Shown in pieces: positions 19,878 through 30,011 of a stretch of DNA of 64,000 nt. Position numbers and translations under genes: made by a program. Location of the stretch: positions 27,245-91,244 of the forward strand of contig JAFGII010000044.1 in NCBI GenBank assembly GCA_016929695.1, given 5' to 3'. The stretch comes from Ignavibacteria bacterium (GTDB lineage: Bacteria > Bacteroidota > Ignavibacteria > Tepidaquicellales > Tepidaquicellaceae). A model generated the notes under the pieces. That model had not been told where the DNA came from. It searched no databases and saw only the letters and a list, made by a program, of their open reading frames with translations. Positions within the stretch are counted from its first letter, which is position 1. Each line of letters begins with the position of its first letter.

Positions 19878-22800
19878 ATGCAAAGTAATAAAATAACAAT
19901 TGACGGTAATGAAGCAGCTGCTTACGTCGCCCATAAGACAAACGAAGTAATTGCAATATATCCGATTACACCGTCATCGGGAATGGGAGAACTTTCTGAT
20001 GCCTGGTCTGCTATTGGCAGAAAAAATATATGGGGGACAATACCTTTCGTTTCAGAACTGCAAAGCGAGGGTGGAGCTTCTGGAGCGGTTCACGGTTCAC
20101 TTCAGAGTGGTTCCCTCACAACAACTTTTACCGCATCTCAGGGATTGCTTCTTATGATACCCAATATGTTTAAAATTGCCGGTGAACTAACTTCGACTGT
20201 ATTTCACGTATCTGCTAGGTCAGTTGCTGCTCAGGCACTTTCTATTTACGGAGACCATAGTGACGTAATGTCGACAAGGCAGACGGGATTTGCATTATTA
20301 TGTTCGGGCTCTGTTCAGGAAGTAATGGATTTTGCTTTAATTTCTCAGGCAGCAACTTTAAAATCAAGAGTGCCGTTTATACATTTTTTTGATGGATTCC
20401 GTACTTCTCACGAAGTTATAAAAATTGAACAACTGACGGAAGAAGATATGAGAGCGATGATTGAAAAAAAATATATTTTCGAACATAGGGCAAGAGCGTT
20501 GAATCCCGACAATCCTGTACTAAGAGGTACAGCGCAGAATCCTGATGTCTATTTTCAGGGAAGGGAAACGGTGAACAAGTATTATTTCGCTTGTCCGGAT
20601 ATAGTCCAGGGAGAAATGGACAAATTTGCAAAAATTACTGGCAGGAAATATAAACTGTTTGATTATTTCGGTTCAAATGACGCAGAAAAAATAATAATAT
20701 TAATGGGTTCAGGTGCCGAAACAGCGGAGGAGACAGTGGATTATTTGGTTAATAAGGGCGAAAAAGTCGGAATTATTAAAGTAAGATTATACAGACCGTT
20801 TTCTGTGGAATATTTAATGAATACCATTCCTGCGTCAGTTAAAAAAATTGCTGTTCTTGACAGAACAAAAGAACCTGGCAGTATTGGAGAGCCGTTATAC
20901 CTTGATGTAGTAACTTCATTTATGGAGTCATTTTCAAACGGAAAAACACCTTTTACTAATATGCCGAAAATAATCGGCGGAAGATACGGTTTATCTTCAA
21001 AAGAATTTACTCCTGCAATGATGAAAGGAATATTCGATGAACTCGAAAAAGATAATCCCAAAAATCATTTTACTGTCGGCATTAATGATGATGTTACGAA
21101 TACAAGTATTCTGTATGACGAAAATTTTTCTACTGACCAGAGCGGTGTTGTCTCTTCTATGTTTTACGGACTTGGTGCTGACGGAACCGTTGGAGCGAAT
21201 AAAAATTCGATAAAAATTATTGGTGAGGAAACTGATAATTATGCGCAGGGATTTTTTGTTTATGATTCCAAGAAATCGGGTTCGGTAACAATATCGCATT
21301 TGAGATTCGGCAAGAAACCAATAAAATCAACCTATTTAATTCAGGAAGCAGGTTTTATCGGCTGTCATCAGTTTACATTGCTTGAAAAATATGATGTACT
21401 GAAGAATATTAAACAAGGCGGAACATTTCTTCTGAACTCTCCATATCACAAAGATGAAGTATTCAGTAAACTGCCGAGTAAAGTGTGCAGGCAGATTAAA
21501 GAAAAGAAACTGAATTTTTATGTTATCGACGGTTATTCAGTTGCAAAAGAAACCGGAATGGGTTCGAGAATTAATACAATTATGCAGACCTGTTTCTTTG
21601 CAATTTCTGGAATACTTCCGAAAGATGAAGCAATAGAACAAATTAAAAATTCAATCAAGAAAACATACGGAGCAAAGGGTGATGAAATCGTAAAGAAAAA
21701 TTACGAAGCTGTGGATAGAACTCTTGCAAATCTGTATAAAGTTGATTATGAAAATTTAGAAGACAGCAAAATTGAATTACCGCCGATTGTATCTCCAAAA
21801 GCTCCTGAATATGTAAAAAATACTCTGGGGAAAATTATGGCAGGTCTTGGTGATAATGTCGCTGTAAGTGAAATGCCTTGTGACGGGACATTCCCGACCG
21901 GTACAACTCAGTGGGAGAAAAGAAATATTGCATTGGAAGTACCTGTTTGGGACCCCGAATTTTGTATTCAATGCGGTAAGTGTGCGATGATTTGTCCGCA
22001 TGCGAGTATCAGAATTAAAGTATATGACGAAAAATTATTGAAAGATGCACCACCTACTTTTAAATGGGTGAAAGCAAAAGGAAAAGAATTTACACCTGAT
22101 ACAGCATATACAATTCAGGTTGCTGTAGAGGATTGTACAGGATGTGCTCTTTGCTGTGAAATTTGTCCTGCAAAGAACAAAAGAGAAGTAAGACTAAAAG
22201 CCTTAAATATGGCTGACCAGATTCCTTTGAGAGAAAATGAAAGAAAAAACTTTGATTTCTTCCTGAATTTACCTGAATATGACAGGGGTAAATTAAATAT
22301 AGGAACAGTCAAAGGCAGTCAGTTTCTTCAGCCTTTGTTCGAATTTTCGGGAGCATGCGGAGGATGTGGTGAAACTCCTTATGTAAAGCTTGTTTCACAG
22401 TTGTTCGGTGAGAGAGCTGTAATTGCCAATGCAACAGGATGTTCCTCAATTTACGGAGCAAATCTACCTACTACACCATGGGCAAAAACAAAAGAAGGCA
22501 GAGGTCCTGCATGGTCGAATTCATTGTCTGAAGATAATGCCGAATTTGGATTCGGAATGAGAATTTCGATTGACAAACATAATGAATATGCAAAAGAGTT
22601 ACTGACCAAATTATCAAAAGAGTTAGGTGAAGAATTTGTAAAAACTATAATAAATGCCGACCAGAGTAATGAAGCAGGTATTAATGCACAAAGAGAAAGA
22701 GTTGCTGAACTGAAAGGTAAGTTGAAAATTTTATTAGGAGATGAAGCGAAGAATTTATTAACTATAGCAGATTATCTTGTAAAGAAATCTGTCTGGATAA

Positions 22801-23441
22801 TAGGCGGAGACGGCTGGGCTTATGACATAGGATACGGAGGATTAGACCACATTCTTGCTTCAGGGAAAAATGTCAATTTACTCGTACTTGATACTGAGGT
22901 ATATTCCAATACAGGCGGACAAATGTCAAAAGCAACAGGTCTTGGAGCAGTAGCAAAATTTGCGGCTTCTGGTAAGCCGACAGCAAAAAAAGACCTTGCA
23001 TTACTTGCAATGACTTACGGTACTGTTTATGTCGCCAAAGTAGCGATGGGTGCCAATGATTTGCAGTGTCTGAAGGCATTCTTGGAAGCTGAAGCATATG
23101 ACGGTCCGTCTATTATAGTTGCATACTGTCATTGTATTGCACATGGAATAAATATGAGTAAGGCAATTGATAATCAGAAAGCAGCGGTAGACAGCGGATA
23201 CTGGCAATTAATGAGATATAATCCGGATTGGGAAAAGAAGGGAATGAACCCGTTAAAACTCGATTCTGGAGCACCGAAAATAAAGTTCGAAGATTATGCC
23301 TATAAAGAGACCAGATACAAAATGCTGACGAAATCAGAACCTGAACATGCAAAATTACTTTTAGAATTAGCACAGGAAGCAGTAAATAAAAAGATAAAAT
23401 TTTATGATAAGCTTGCTTCAGACAACAAGGAAGAGAAGTGA
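19878..23441 (+). CDS. nifJ: pyruvate:ferredoxin (flavodoxin) oxidoreductase
   Basis: This 1187-residue single-chain PFOR oxidises pyruvate with CoA to acetyl-CoA and CO2 and reduces ferredoxin. The N-terminal domain starts with DGNEAAAYVAHKTNEVIAIYP, including the YPITPSS loop. Two [4Fe-4S] motifs lie near residues 698-760 (CIQCGKCAMICPH and CTGCALCCEICPAK). A third cluster is likely bound by CGGCGE near residue 829. The thiamine diphosphate segment GGDGWAYDIGYGGLDH appears near 975. The gene has an AGGAG site. Acetyl-CoA can flow to acetate through the adjacent pta-ackA. The DHOD-like gene follows 58 bp later. Confidence 0.97.
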   Translation: MQSNKITIDGNEAAAYVAHKTNEVIAIYPITPSSGMGELSDAWSAIGRKNIWGTIPFVSELQSEGGASGAVHGSLQSGSLTTTFTASQGLLLMIPNMFKIAGELTSTVFHVSARSVAAQALSIYGDHSDVMSTRQTGFALLCSGSVQEVMDFALISQAATLKSRVPFIHFFDGFRTSHEVIKIEQLTEEDMRAMIEKKYIFEHRARALNPDNPVLRGTAQNPDVYFQGRETVNKYYFACPDIVQGEMDKFAKITGRKYKLFDYFGSNDAEKIIILMGSGAETAEETVDYLVNKGEKVGIIKVRLYRPFSVEYLMNTIPASVKKIAVLDRTKEPGSIGEPLYLDVVTSFMESFSNGKTPFTNMPKIIGGRYGLSSKEFTPAMMKGIFDELEKDNPKNHFTVGINDDVTNTSILYDENFSTDQSGVVSSMFYGLGADGTVGANKNSIKIIGEETDNYAQGFFVYDSKKSGSVTISHLRFGKKPIKSTYLIQEAGFIGCHQFTLLEKYDVLKNIKQGGTFLLNSPYHKDEVFSKLPSKVCRQIKEKKLNFYVIDGYSVAKETGMGSRINTIMQTCFFAISGILPKDEAIEQIKNSIKKTYGAKGDEIVKKNYEAVDRTLANLYKVDYENLEDSKIELPPIVSPKAPEYVKNTLGKIMAGLGDNVAVSEMPCDGTFPTGTTQWEKRNIALEVPVWDPEFCIQCGKCAMICPHASIRIKVYDEKLLKDAPPTFKWVKAKGKEFTPDTAYTIQVAVEDCTGCALCCEICPAKNKREVRLKALNMADQIPLRENERKNFDFFLNLPEYDRGKLNIGTVKGSQFLQPLFEFSGACGGCGETPYVKLVSQLFGERAVIANATGCSSIYGANLPTTPWAKTKEGRGPAWSNSLSEDNAEFGFGMRISIDKHNEYAKELLTKLSKELGEEFVKTIINADQSNEAGINAQRERVAELKGKLKILLGDEAKNLLTIADYLVKKSVWIIGGDGWAYDIGYGGLDHILASGKNVNLLVLDTEVYSNTGGQMSKATGLGAVAKFAASGKPTAKKDLALLAMTYGTVYVAKVAMGANDLQCLKAFLEAEAYDGPSIIVAYCHCIAHGINMSKAIDNQKAAVDSGYWQLMRYNPDWEKKGMNPLKLDSGAPKIKFEDYAYKETRYKMLTKSEPEHAKLLLELAQEAVNKKIKFYDKLASDNKEEK

Positions 23442-23499
23442 TTCGTTGGTTATTTATTAGTTGTACCGGTATTGCTTATAAAATTTAAAATATAAAATT

Positions 23500-24492
23500 A
23501 TGGATTTAACAACAAATTTTATGGGACTGGAACTAAAAAACCCCATAGTTCCGTCATCATCTCCTCTTTCAAAAGATTTGGAAATGGTGAAATCTCTTGA
23601 AGATGCAGGAGCGTCTGCAATTATAGTATATTCATTATTCGAAGAACAAATCACTCATGAAGCAAAGGAGTATGATTACTTTACTACTTATGGGACTGAA
23701 TCTTATGCAGAAGCATTGACATATTTTCCTGAGCAGGATGAATATTTTTTAGGACCGGAAGAATATTTGAAACATATTTCAAAGATAAAAAATTCTGTCA
23801 GCATTCCTGTAATAGGCAGCCTTAACGGGGTATCGAGTAAAGGCTGGGCAAATTACGCAAAACTTATAGAAGATGCAGGAGCGGATGCATTGGAACTGAA
23901 TGTCTATTATGTAGCTACCGATATTAAAATTCCGGCAGAAGTAATTGAGGAAATGTATATTAGAAATTTAAGAGCGGTTAAAAACGCCGTTAAAATTCCC
24001 GTTGCAATGAAACTCAGCCCTTATTTTTCATCAATTGCAAATATGGTGAAAAAACTTGAAGAAGCTGGTGCAGACGGTTTTTCACTCTTCAATAGATTTT
24101 ATCAACCGGATATTGATCTTGATAATCTTGAAGTAATCCCGAATCTATCATTAAGCAGTAATTGGGAACTAAGATTACCTCTTAGATGGCTGGCAATTTT
24201 ATACGGGAGAATAGAAGCGAGTCTTGCAGCAACAAGCGGAATACAAAATCATCTTGACGTGCTGAAAGTTATGATGGCAGGCGGAGATATTGCATGTATT
24301 TGCTCTGAATTATTGCGTAACGGGACAGTCAGAATTAAAGAAATGTTAATAGAAATGAAAAAATGGATGGAAAAGCATGAGTATGAATCTGTTTCAATGA
24401 TGAAAGGCAGTATGAGTCAGCGTTCGGTTGCAGACCCTGTTGCTTTTGAAAGGGCGAATTATATGAAGATTCTAAACAGCTATAAAATTTAA
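23500..24492 (+). CDS. dihydroorotate dehydrogenase-like flavoprotein
   Basis: This 330-residue TIM-barrel protein of the DHOD family starts with MDLTTNFMGLELKNPIVPSS. An early SKDLEMVKSLEDAGASAIIV segment and an AMKLSPYFSS strand agree with FMN/substrate binding. The late MAGGDIACICSELLRNG may hold the phosphate-binding loop. Paralogues of this type often sit next to nifJ in anaerobes and are usually annotated as DHOD-like. Whether it makes orotate is unproven, since no other pyr gene is nearby. It lies between nifJ and a glutamine synthetase-like gene, all closely spaced. Confidence 0.8.
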   Translation: MDLTTNFMGLELKNPIVPSSSPLSKDLEMVKSLEDAGASAIIVYSLFEEQITHEAKEYDYFTTYGTESYAEALTYFPEQDEYFLGPEEYLKHISKIKNSVSIPVIGSLNGVSSKGWANYAKLIEDAGADALELNVYYVATDIKIPAEVIEEMYIRNLRAVKNAVKIPVAMKLSPYFSSIANMVKKLEEAGADGFSLFNRFYQPDIDLDNLEVIPNLSLSSNWELRLPLRWLAILYGRIEASLAATSGIQNHLDVLKVMMAGGDIACICSELLRNGTVRIKEMLIEMKKWMEKHEYESVSMMKGSMSQRSVADPVAFERANYMKILNSYKI

Positions 24493-24506
24493 AAAAGGAA
24501 ATTGTT

Positions 24507-26042
24507 ATGTATTATGAACTGGCAAATCCAATAAGTGCATTTCTAAATAAACCGAAGGAAGATTTCACACGTGATGACCTCCTGAAAGTGATTGAAGAAA
24601 AGAAAATCGAAAGAATCACTTTTCATTATACCGGAATTGACGGAAAATTAAAGGAACTTAAAATCCCGATTCCGGGAAGAATAAATGCCGAAGTTGTTCT
24701 GACAGAAGGTGAAAGGGTTGACGGCTCTTCGCTATTTAAAGGAATGATTGACACAGGATTATCGGATTTGTACGTAGTACCTGTTTGGGAAAGTGCTTTC
24801 CTTAATCCATTTGATAACAGGAGTCTTGATTTTATTTGCAGATATATAAACAACGATGGTGAACTAGCACCTTTTACTCCTGACAACATATTGCTTAAAG
24901 CAAGCAGGTATTTTAAAGAGAGAACAGGCATTGAACTTCACGCATTCGGTGAACTTGAATTTTATCTTTTCTATGACTCCGAAGGACAGATGTATCTTCC
25001 GTTAAAGCAGAGGGGATATCACGCTTCAGGTCCTTATATCAAGACGGGAAAAATTCTGAATGAAATGCTTAAAGAAATTACACAAATTGTCGGCTCTGTC
25101 AAATATGCACATAGCGAAGTTGGATATATAGAAAAGATTGAAAGTTCACTTGATGAATTAAACGGCAAATCGGGTGAACAACTTGAAATAGAATTTTTAT
25201 CCGTACCTGTAGAAGAAGCGGCGGATTCCCTCGTGATTGCTAAATGGCTCATTCGGAACATTGCGGCTAAATACAATATGCTTGCTACCTTTGCTCCAAA
25301 ACCTGAAGAAGGTATCGCAGGTAGCGGTATGCACATTCATATGAAACTTATGAAGGGCGGAATAAATGTAACAGTTGATTCTGACGGAAGTTTATCGGTC
25401 AATATGAAGAAATTAATAGGTGGACTTTGTGAATATGCGGATTCACTCACTGCATTCGGCAATACGGTTGCATCGTCTTATCTCCGGCTTGTTCCAGGGC
25501 AAGAAGCTCCGACGAAGGTATGCTGGAGCGATTCAAACCGCAGTGCAATGATTCGAGTTCCGCTTGGATGGTCGAAAGTAAAAAATCTTGCAAGCATCGT
25601 TAATCCGAATTATAAAGAACCTCCGCTTGATTTTGACAGTATGCAGACTGTGGAATTAAGGACAGCTGACGGAAGTGCAAGTGTGCATTTACTTCTTGCA
25701 GGGATTACAATGGCGGCAATGTGGGGCTTTGATCATCCTGAGCAGTCTTTCGAAATTGCCGAAAGATTATATGTCAAAGGTAATATTCACAAAGATCCGT
25801 CATTGTCAGAATCTTTAACTGAACTTCCCGCTAACTGCTTTGAATCATCAAAAGTACTGAATGAAAAACGCGGACTTTACGAAAAGAACGGAATTTTCCC
25901 CCCAAGTGTAATTAATTACGTGATTAATTATCTTGAATTACAAAAAGATAAAAATCTGCAGAAGGAGATTTCTAAACTGAAAGGAAAAAGCAAGATTAAG
26001 AAATTGAGAAATATAAGACATAAAGATATTCATAAGAATTAA
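24507..26042 (+). CDS. divergent glutamine synthetase-family protein
   Basis: This 511-residue protein has the GS I fold. The N-terminal beta-grasp contains TFHYTGIDGKLKELKIP and the VDGSSLFKG flap. The catalytic domain retains AGSGMHIHM, GQEAPTKVCWSDSNRSAMIR and TVELRTADGSASVHLLLAG. Compared with the neighbouring glnA, the PGYEAP, NRSA and EFRSPDG motifs are all changed (GQEAP, NRSAMIRVP, ELRTADG) and an internal insertion is present. It could be a true GS or a gamma-glutamyl ligase acting on another amine. It starts 14 bp after the DHOD-like gene with a GGA-type ribosome site, so the two are probably one transcript. Confidence 0.82.
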   Translation: MYYELANPISAFLNKPKEDFTRDDLLKVIEEKKIERITFHYTGIDGKLKELKIPIPGRINAEVVLTEGERVDGSSLFKGMIDTGLSDLYVVPVWESAFLNPFDNRSLDFICRYINNDGELAPFTPDNILLKASRYFKERTGIELHAFGELEFYLFYDSEGQMYLPLKQRGYHASGPYIKTGKILNEMLKEITQIVGSVKYAHSEVGYIEKIESSLDELNGKSGEQLEIEFLSVPVEEAADSLVIAKWLIRNIAAKYNMLATFAPKPEEGIAGSGMHIHMKLMKGGINVTVDSDGSLSVNMKKLIGGLCEYADSLTAFGNTVASSYLRLVPGQEAPTKVCWSDSNRSAMIRVPLGWSKVKNLASIVNPNYKEPPLDFDSMQTVELRTADGSASVHLLLAGITMAAMWGFDHPEQSFEIAERLYVKGNIHKDPSLSESLTELPANCFESSKVLNEKRGLYEKNGIFPPSVINYVINYLELQKDKNLQKEISKLKGKSKIKKLRNIRHKDIHKN

Positions 26043-26241
26043 CAATTTATTACAAAAAAGCTGTAAAAGTCCCGAGGATATTTTTTCTGCTGAAAATTGG
26101 ATTTACTTAAAAAATGATAGAAAGAAGTATCATTAAGGTTTTTGGAGTCTTTATATAGAAATGGAATTTTATCTCAACTTAATTAATTTGTTATTAATTA
26201 CTTACATTATATCTTAATATATCCTTGAATAACAAAAAAAT

Positions 26242-27696
26242 ATGAGTACAAAATCATTTAAAAATGAGCAACTTGCAAAAATCAAATTGATAGATGATGT
26301 ATACAAGTTGGTGAAAGATAAAGAAATTAAAAACGTTGATTTAAGATTTACGGATTTAATCGGACAGTGGCAGCATTTTACAATACCTGTTAGTCAACTT
26401 ACGAGAGATTGTTTTTTTGAAGGGTTTGGATTTGACGGCTCATCTATGAGAGGCTGGAAAAAAATTCAGGAATCCGATATGCTTGCAATACCTGACCCTT
26501 CTTCAGTTAAAATCGACCCGTTTTTAAATCCCGGTACAGTGATGTTGATATGTGATATCTATGACCCTTTGAGAAAAGTACAATATGACCTTGACCCGCG
26601 TTATGTTGCAAAGAAAGCAGTCGATTATTTGCTGTCATCGGGAATTGCGGATACAGCATATTATGGACCTGAAACTGAATTTTTTATTCTCGACCATGTC
26701 GCTTATAATGTTAATGAGTATTCAAGCTGGTTCAGAATCGATTCAAGAGAAGGATTTTGGAATACAGGTTCTGAACTTGAAGCAAATCTCGGTCATAAAA
26801 TAAGGATAAAAGAAGGCTATTCCCCTGTACCACCTGCAGATGCTACGAATGATATAAGAAATATGATTGTGGAAAATCTCCTTAGTGTAAACATAGAAGT
26901 GGAAAGGCAGCATCACGAAGTTGCAACAGCAGGACAGGGTGAAATTGATATTAAATATTCTCCCCTTGTTGAGTGTTCGGATAAACTGATGATGTTTAAA
27001 TATATTGTGAAGAATACTGCCAAAATTGCAGGTAAAACAGCGACCTTTATGCCAAAACCAATCTACGGCGATAATGGCAGCGGAATGCACATCCACGTAT
27101 CGCTCTGGAAAGATAAAAAAAATTTATTCGCGGGAGACGGATATGCGGGATTATCGGAACTTGCAATAAATTTTATCGGAGGAATTCTGCATCATGCACC
27201 GGCATTGCTTGCTTTTACAAATCCGACTACCAATTCTTATAAAAGGCTTGTCCCGGGTTATGAAGCTCCTGTTAATCTGGTATATTCAAAAAGTAACCGC
27301 AGTGCTGCAATAAGAATCCCTATGTATTCGGAAAATCCGACAACAAAACGCATCGAATTCCGTTCTCCCGATGGAACCGCCAATCCTTACCTCGCATTTT
27401 CGGCAGTTTTACTTGCCGGTCTTGATGGTATACTTAATAATATTCATCCGGGAGATTCTGTTGATATAGATTTGTTTCATCTCGGCGATGAAGAAAGAAA
27501 TAAAATAAAGCAGACACCGGAAACTTTCGAGCAGGCACTTCATAATCTCGAAAAAGATAATGACTTCCTGAAACAGGGTAATGTTTTTAATGATGAGTTA
27601 ATAAAACACTGGATAGATTATAAATTCAAGAAGGAAATTAAAGAGGTTGCCTTGCGGCCACATCCTTTTGAATTTCATTTATACTATGAAATGTAA
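26242..27696 (+). CDS. glnA: glutamine synthetase type I
   Basis: This 484-residue GS makes glutamine from glutamate, ammonia and ATP. The motifs are close to canonical: DLRFTDLIGQWQHFTIP, the GFDGSSMRGW flap, metal ligands in GPETEFFIL, GSGMHIHVSLW, PGYEAPVNLVYSKSNRSAAI, and IEFRSPDGTANPYLAFSA. I found no clear Tyr adenylylation loop by eye. It follows the divergent GS by 199 bp without an obvious terminator between them, so it may have its own promoter. This copy is the likely primary ammonium-assimilating enzyme. Confidence 0.95.
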   Translation: MSTKSFKNEQLAKIKLIDDVYKLVKDKEIKNVDLRFTDLIGQWQHFTIPVSQLTRDCFFEGFGFDGSSMRGWKKIQESDMLAIPDPSSVKIDPFLNPGTVMLICDIYDPLRKVQYDLDPRYVAKKAVDYLLSSGIADTAYYGPETEFFILDHVAYNVNEYSSWFRIDSREGFWNTGSELEANLGHKIRIKEGYSPVPPADATNDIRNMIVENLLSVNIEVERQHHEVATAGQGEIDIKYSPLVECSDKLMMFKYIVKNTAKIAGKTATFMPKPIYGDNGSGMHIHVSLWKDKKNLFAGDGYAGLSELAINFIGGILHHAPALLAFTNPTTNSYKRLVPGYEAPVNLVYSKSNRSAAIRIPMYSENPTTKRIEFRSPDGTANPYLAFSAVLLAGLDGILNNIHPGDSVDIDLFHLGDEERNKIKQTPETFEQALHNLEKDNDFLKQGNVFNDELIKHWIDYKFKKEIKEVALRPHPFEFHLYYEM

Positions 27697-27743
27697 ATAT
27701 GATGTTTTTTTTATTTTCGTGTCTGATTGGCAATACAGAAATT

Positions 27744-28559
27744 CTAAAAATTTATCGGGCTATCATCAGGAATAATATCTTCAATTAATTCATAAGGCAC
27801 TGTTACTTCGAACGTACCGGCAGCATAAGGTGCTATCTCATAAGGATTGTAATAAAATCTGATTCCTTCTCTAAGCACGGCGAAATTATTGTTATAAGAA
27901 ATTTCATTATGAAATAAACCTGCTTTATCTATAAGGTTATCCTCAGGAGTAAGATTCTTTGACTTCCGAAATTCTGAATTGATTGCTGCATTTAATTTAT
28001 CCTCAAAACCTGGTGAAAATATGTCCGGAATGTAGATTAACTTTCCGTTCTTTCTTTCGAAATTAAGATAGGTCAGATTAGAATTTGGATGTGCACCTCC
28101 CAGAAAATATACATTTGAAATGGAATAGCAGATGATTTTTGTGTTGCTGAATTCGGGTTTCCCCTGAATTTCTGTCATCCAGCCTAAATCATAATCCTTG
28201 TTGTTGTTCAGGAAATTTTCATATTCGTTAATAAATTTATCCGCAACTTCTTCGATTGTTAATTTCTCGGCTGATTTTTTTCCGGGGTCTCCAACTGAAA
28301 TAATGTTATCTGTAATTGTTGAATTTATTATTTCCTGATGCTGTCCCTGACTTATTAAAGAATATTTAATCTGGATATAAGTGCAATTTTCATTCTGAGG
28401 GTCACAGTTCCTGTATGTTTTCAACAGGGTCTTTTCTTCGAATTTTAATTCCGAAGTTGATTCGGATATATTCGAACCGGATTTATCAGTATCCGGCTTA
28501 CAGGAAAATATAGAAAAAGTAACTGCTATTATTAAAATTGGATAAAATAATTTTTTCAT
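27744..28559 (-). CDS. lipoprotein with DUF3298 (RsiV-like) domain
   Basis: This 271-residue protein has a signal peptide ending in a lipobox (FSC, Cys20). The N-terminal part resembles a DUF4163-type domain. The C-terminal DUF3298 region is marked by YFLGGAHPNSNLTYLNFER and by FEVTVPYELI near the end. RsiV of Bacillus, which has this domain, is an anti-sigma factor that binds lysozyme. There is no anti-sigma part or sigma gene here, so a lysozyme-inhibitor-like or other cell-surface role is only an inference. It converges on glnA. Confidence 0.75.
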   Translation of the reverse strand: MKKLFYPILIIAVTFSIFSCKPDTDKSGSNISESTSELKFEEKTLLKTYRNCDPQNENCTYIQIKYSLISQGQHQEIINSTITDNIISVGDPGKKSAEKLTIEEVADKFINEYENFLNNNKDYDLGWMTEIQGKPEFSNTKIICYSISNVYFLGGAHPNSNLTYLNFERKNGKLIYIPDIFSPGFEDKLNAAINSEFRKSKNLTPEDNLIDKAGLFHNEISYNNNFAVLREGIRFYYNPYEIAPYAAGTFEVTVPYELIEDIIPDDSPINF

Positions 28560-28735
28560 ATCCGTTAAATTTATATTTTAATTATTATATAATAGGTTTA
28601 TTTAATAAAATTTTCAATACAGATAAACAAATATTAATTACTTAATGTGGAGTGCTTTTAAATACAAATTAAATTAGACGATTTTATATCTCCAATCTTT
28701 AACTTCAGTGTTTAGGATATAGTATTCACTTTATA

Positions 28736-29356
28736 CTAAAGTGTTATGATACTTCCTTTTCCTGAAGTTATGTTAATATAATCTGATTTGAATGATTCAA
28801 TGAGAGAAAGCCTTGCATCAACAAAAAGTTTAACTTTATCTGCGGATTTATTATCTTTCACTTTCAAATCATACTTTTCTATTAGTTTTATTATGTTATT
28901 GATAAAATTATATTCACATTCGATAAGTAGTTCTTTAGTAATAAATTTTTCTATTATTTCTGATCTGGAAATGCACAGTTCAGTTGCCTTGAAATATGCC
29001 CTTTTTAATCCACCGGTACCGAGTTTGACTCCGCCGAAATATCTTGTTACAATAACTAATACATTCGTAATTTTAAATTTTTCTATTACGCTAAGAATTG
29101 ATTTCCCTGATGTACCTGAGGGTTCACCGTCGTCACTGAATTTAATTTTGTCGTCAGCTATTCCGAATTTATACGCATAGGGATGATGTCTAGCGTTAAA
29201 ATGTTCTTTACGGATTGTACTGATTTTATGTTCCGCTTCATCTTTATTTTCTACCGGAAATGAATTTGCAATGAAAGCGGATTTCTTTATTTTTATTTCA
29301 GTACAATTGTTTTTATTGATTGTTCTGAATGAATCATGTACATTATCGTTATTCAA
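28736..29356 (-). CDS. yigZ: YigZ/IMPACT family protein (UPF0029)
   Basis: This 206-residue protein has the IMPACT N-terminal domain, with KKSAFIANSFPV, ARHHPYAYKFG, SDDGEPSGTSGKSIL and VTRYFGGVKLGTGGL. The DUF1949-like C-terminal domain follows from about residue 130. Family members bind nucleic acids and are linked to translation control; eukaryotic IMPACT inhibits Gcn2. The bacterial role remains unclear. Its start overlaps the end of pcm by 8 bp. With pcm and cdaA it forms a translationally coupled trio. Confidence 0.9.
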   Translation of the reverse strand: MNNDNVHDSFRTINKNNCTEIKIKKSAFIANSFPVENKDEAEHKISTIRKEHFNARHHPYAYKFGIADDKIKFSDDGEPSGTSGKSILSVIEKFKITNVLVIVTRYFGGVKLGTGGLKRAYFKATELCISRSEIIEKFITKELLIECEYNFINNIIKLIEKYDLKVKDNKSADKVKLFVDARLSLIESFKSDYINITSGKGSIITL

Positions 29357-30011
29357 ATTGCCATCCCTCTTTTCCGATTAAAGGGACAAATACGAATTCC
29401 TTAAATGTCATGATATCTTTACTTATATTACCGTTAATGTCTTTGTACTTAAGAATCCTGTATATTTCCTGCGAGTAATTATTACCGACAGGTATTACAA
29501 GGACTCCGTTGATATTTAACTGTTCGAACAGAGAGTCCGGAATTGAAGGACTTCCTGCTGTTACAAGAATTGCATCGAAAGGTGCATATTCTTTCCAGCC
29601 GAGCGTGCCGTCCCCGCATTTTAATGTGACACTGTAATTTAACTCTTCGAGATTTTTTTTTGCCCTTTTGTATAGTGATTCAATTCTTTCAACTGAAAAA
29701 ACCTCTGCTCCTAGTTCCTTAAGAATTGCTGCCTGATAACCTGAACCGGTTCCGATTTCCAGTGCTTTATCACCTTTTTTTATTTCAAGCATCTGTGTCA
29801 TAAAAGCAACCGTATAGGGCTGTGATATTGTCTGATTGCATCCGATTGGCAGAGGATGATTTAAATATGCATAGTTCCTCTGGCTTTTATCCACAAAACA
29901 TTCACGCTTAACTCTTGACATAGCGTCTAACACATTTTCACTGTTAATACCCTGATTGCGGAGTATATTGATTAAATTCTTTCTTACTTCCAAAAAATTA
30001 TCATCAGACAT
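29349..30011 (-). CDS. pcm: protein-L-isoaspartate O-methyltransferase
   Basis: This 220-residue cytosolic SAM-dependent enzyme methylates isoaspartyl residues to start protein repair. The family pattern is clear: PLPIGCNQTISQPYTVAFM, then the SAM-binding ALEIGTGSGYQAAIL, VFSVERIESLY, and DAILVTAGSPSIPDSLFEQL. The length matches E. coli Pcm. It overlaps cdaA upstream by 8 bp and yigZ downstream by 8 bp. No surE is adjacent, unlike proteobacterial pcm loci. Confidence 0.93.
   Translation of the reverse strand: MSDDNFLEVRKNLINILRNQGINSENVLDAMSRVKRECFVDKSQRNYAYLNHPLPIGCNQTISQPYTVAFMTQMLEIKKGDKALEIGTGSGYQAAILKELGAEVFSVERIESLYKRAKKNLEELNYSVTLKCGDGTLGWKEYAPFDAILVTAGSPSIPDSLFEQLNINGVLVIPVGNNYSQEIYRILKYKDINGNISKDIMTFKEFVFVPLIGKEGWQFE

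Noticed and set aside
24507..27696. Two GS genes as an assembly duplication
   Set aside because: The proteins share only family-level motifs and differ in length and in most residues.
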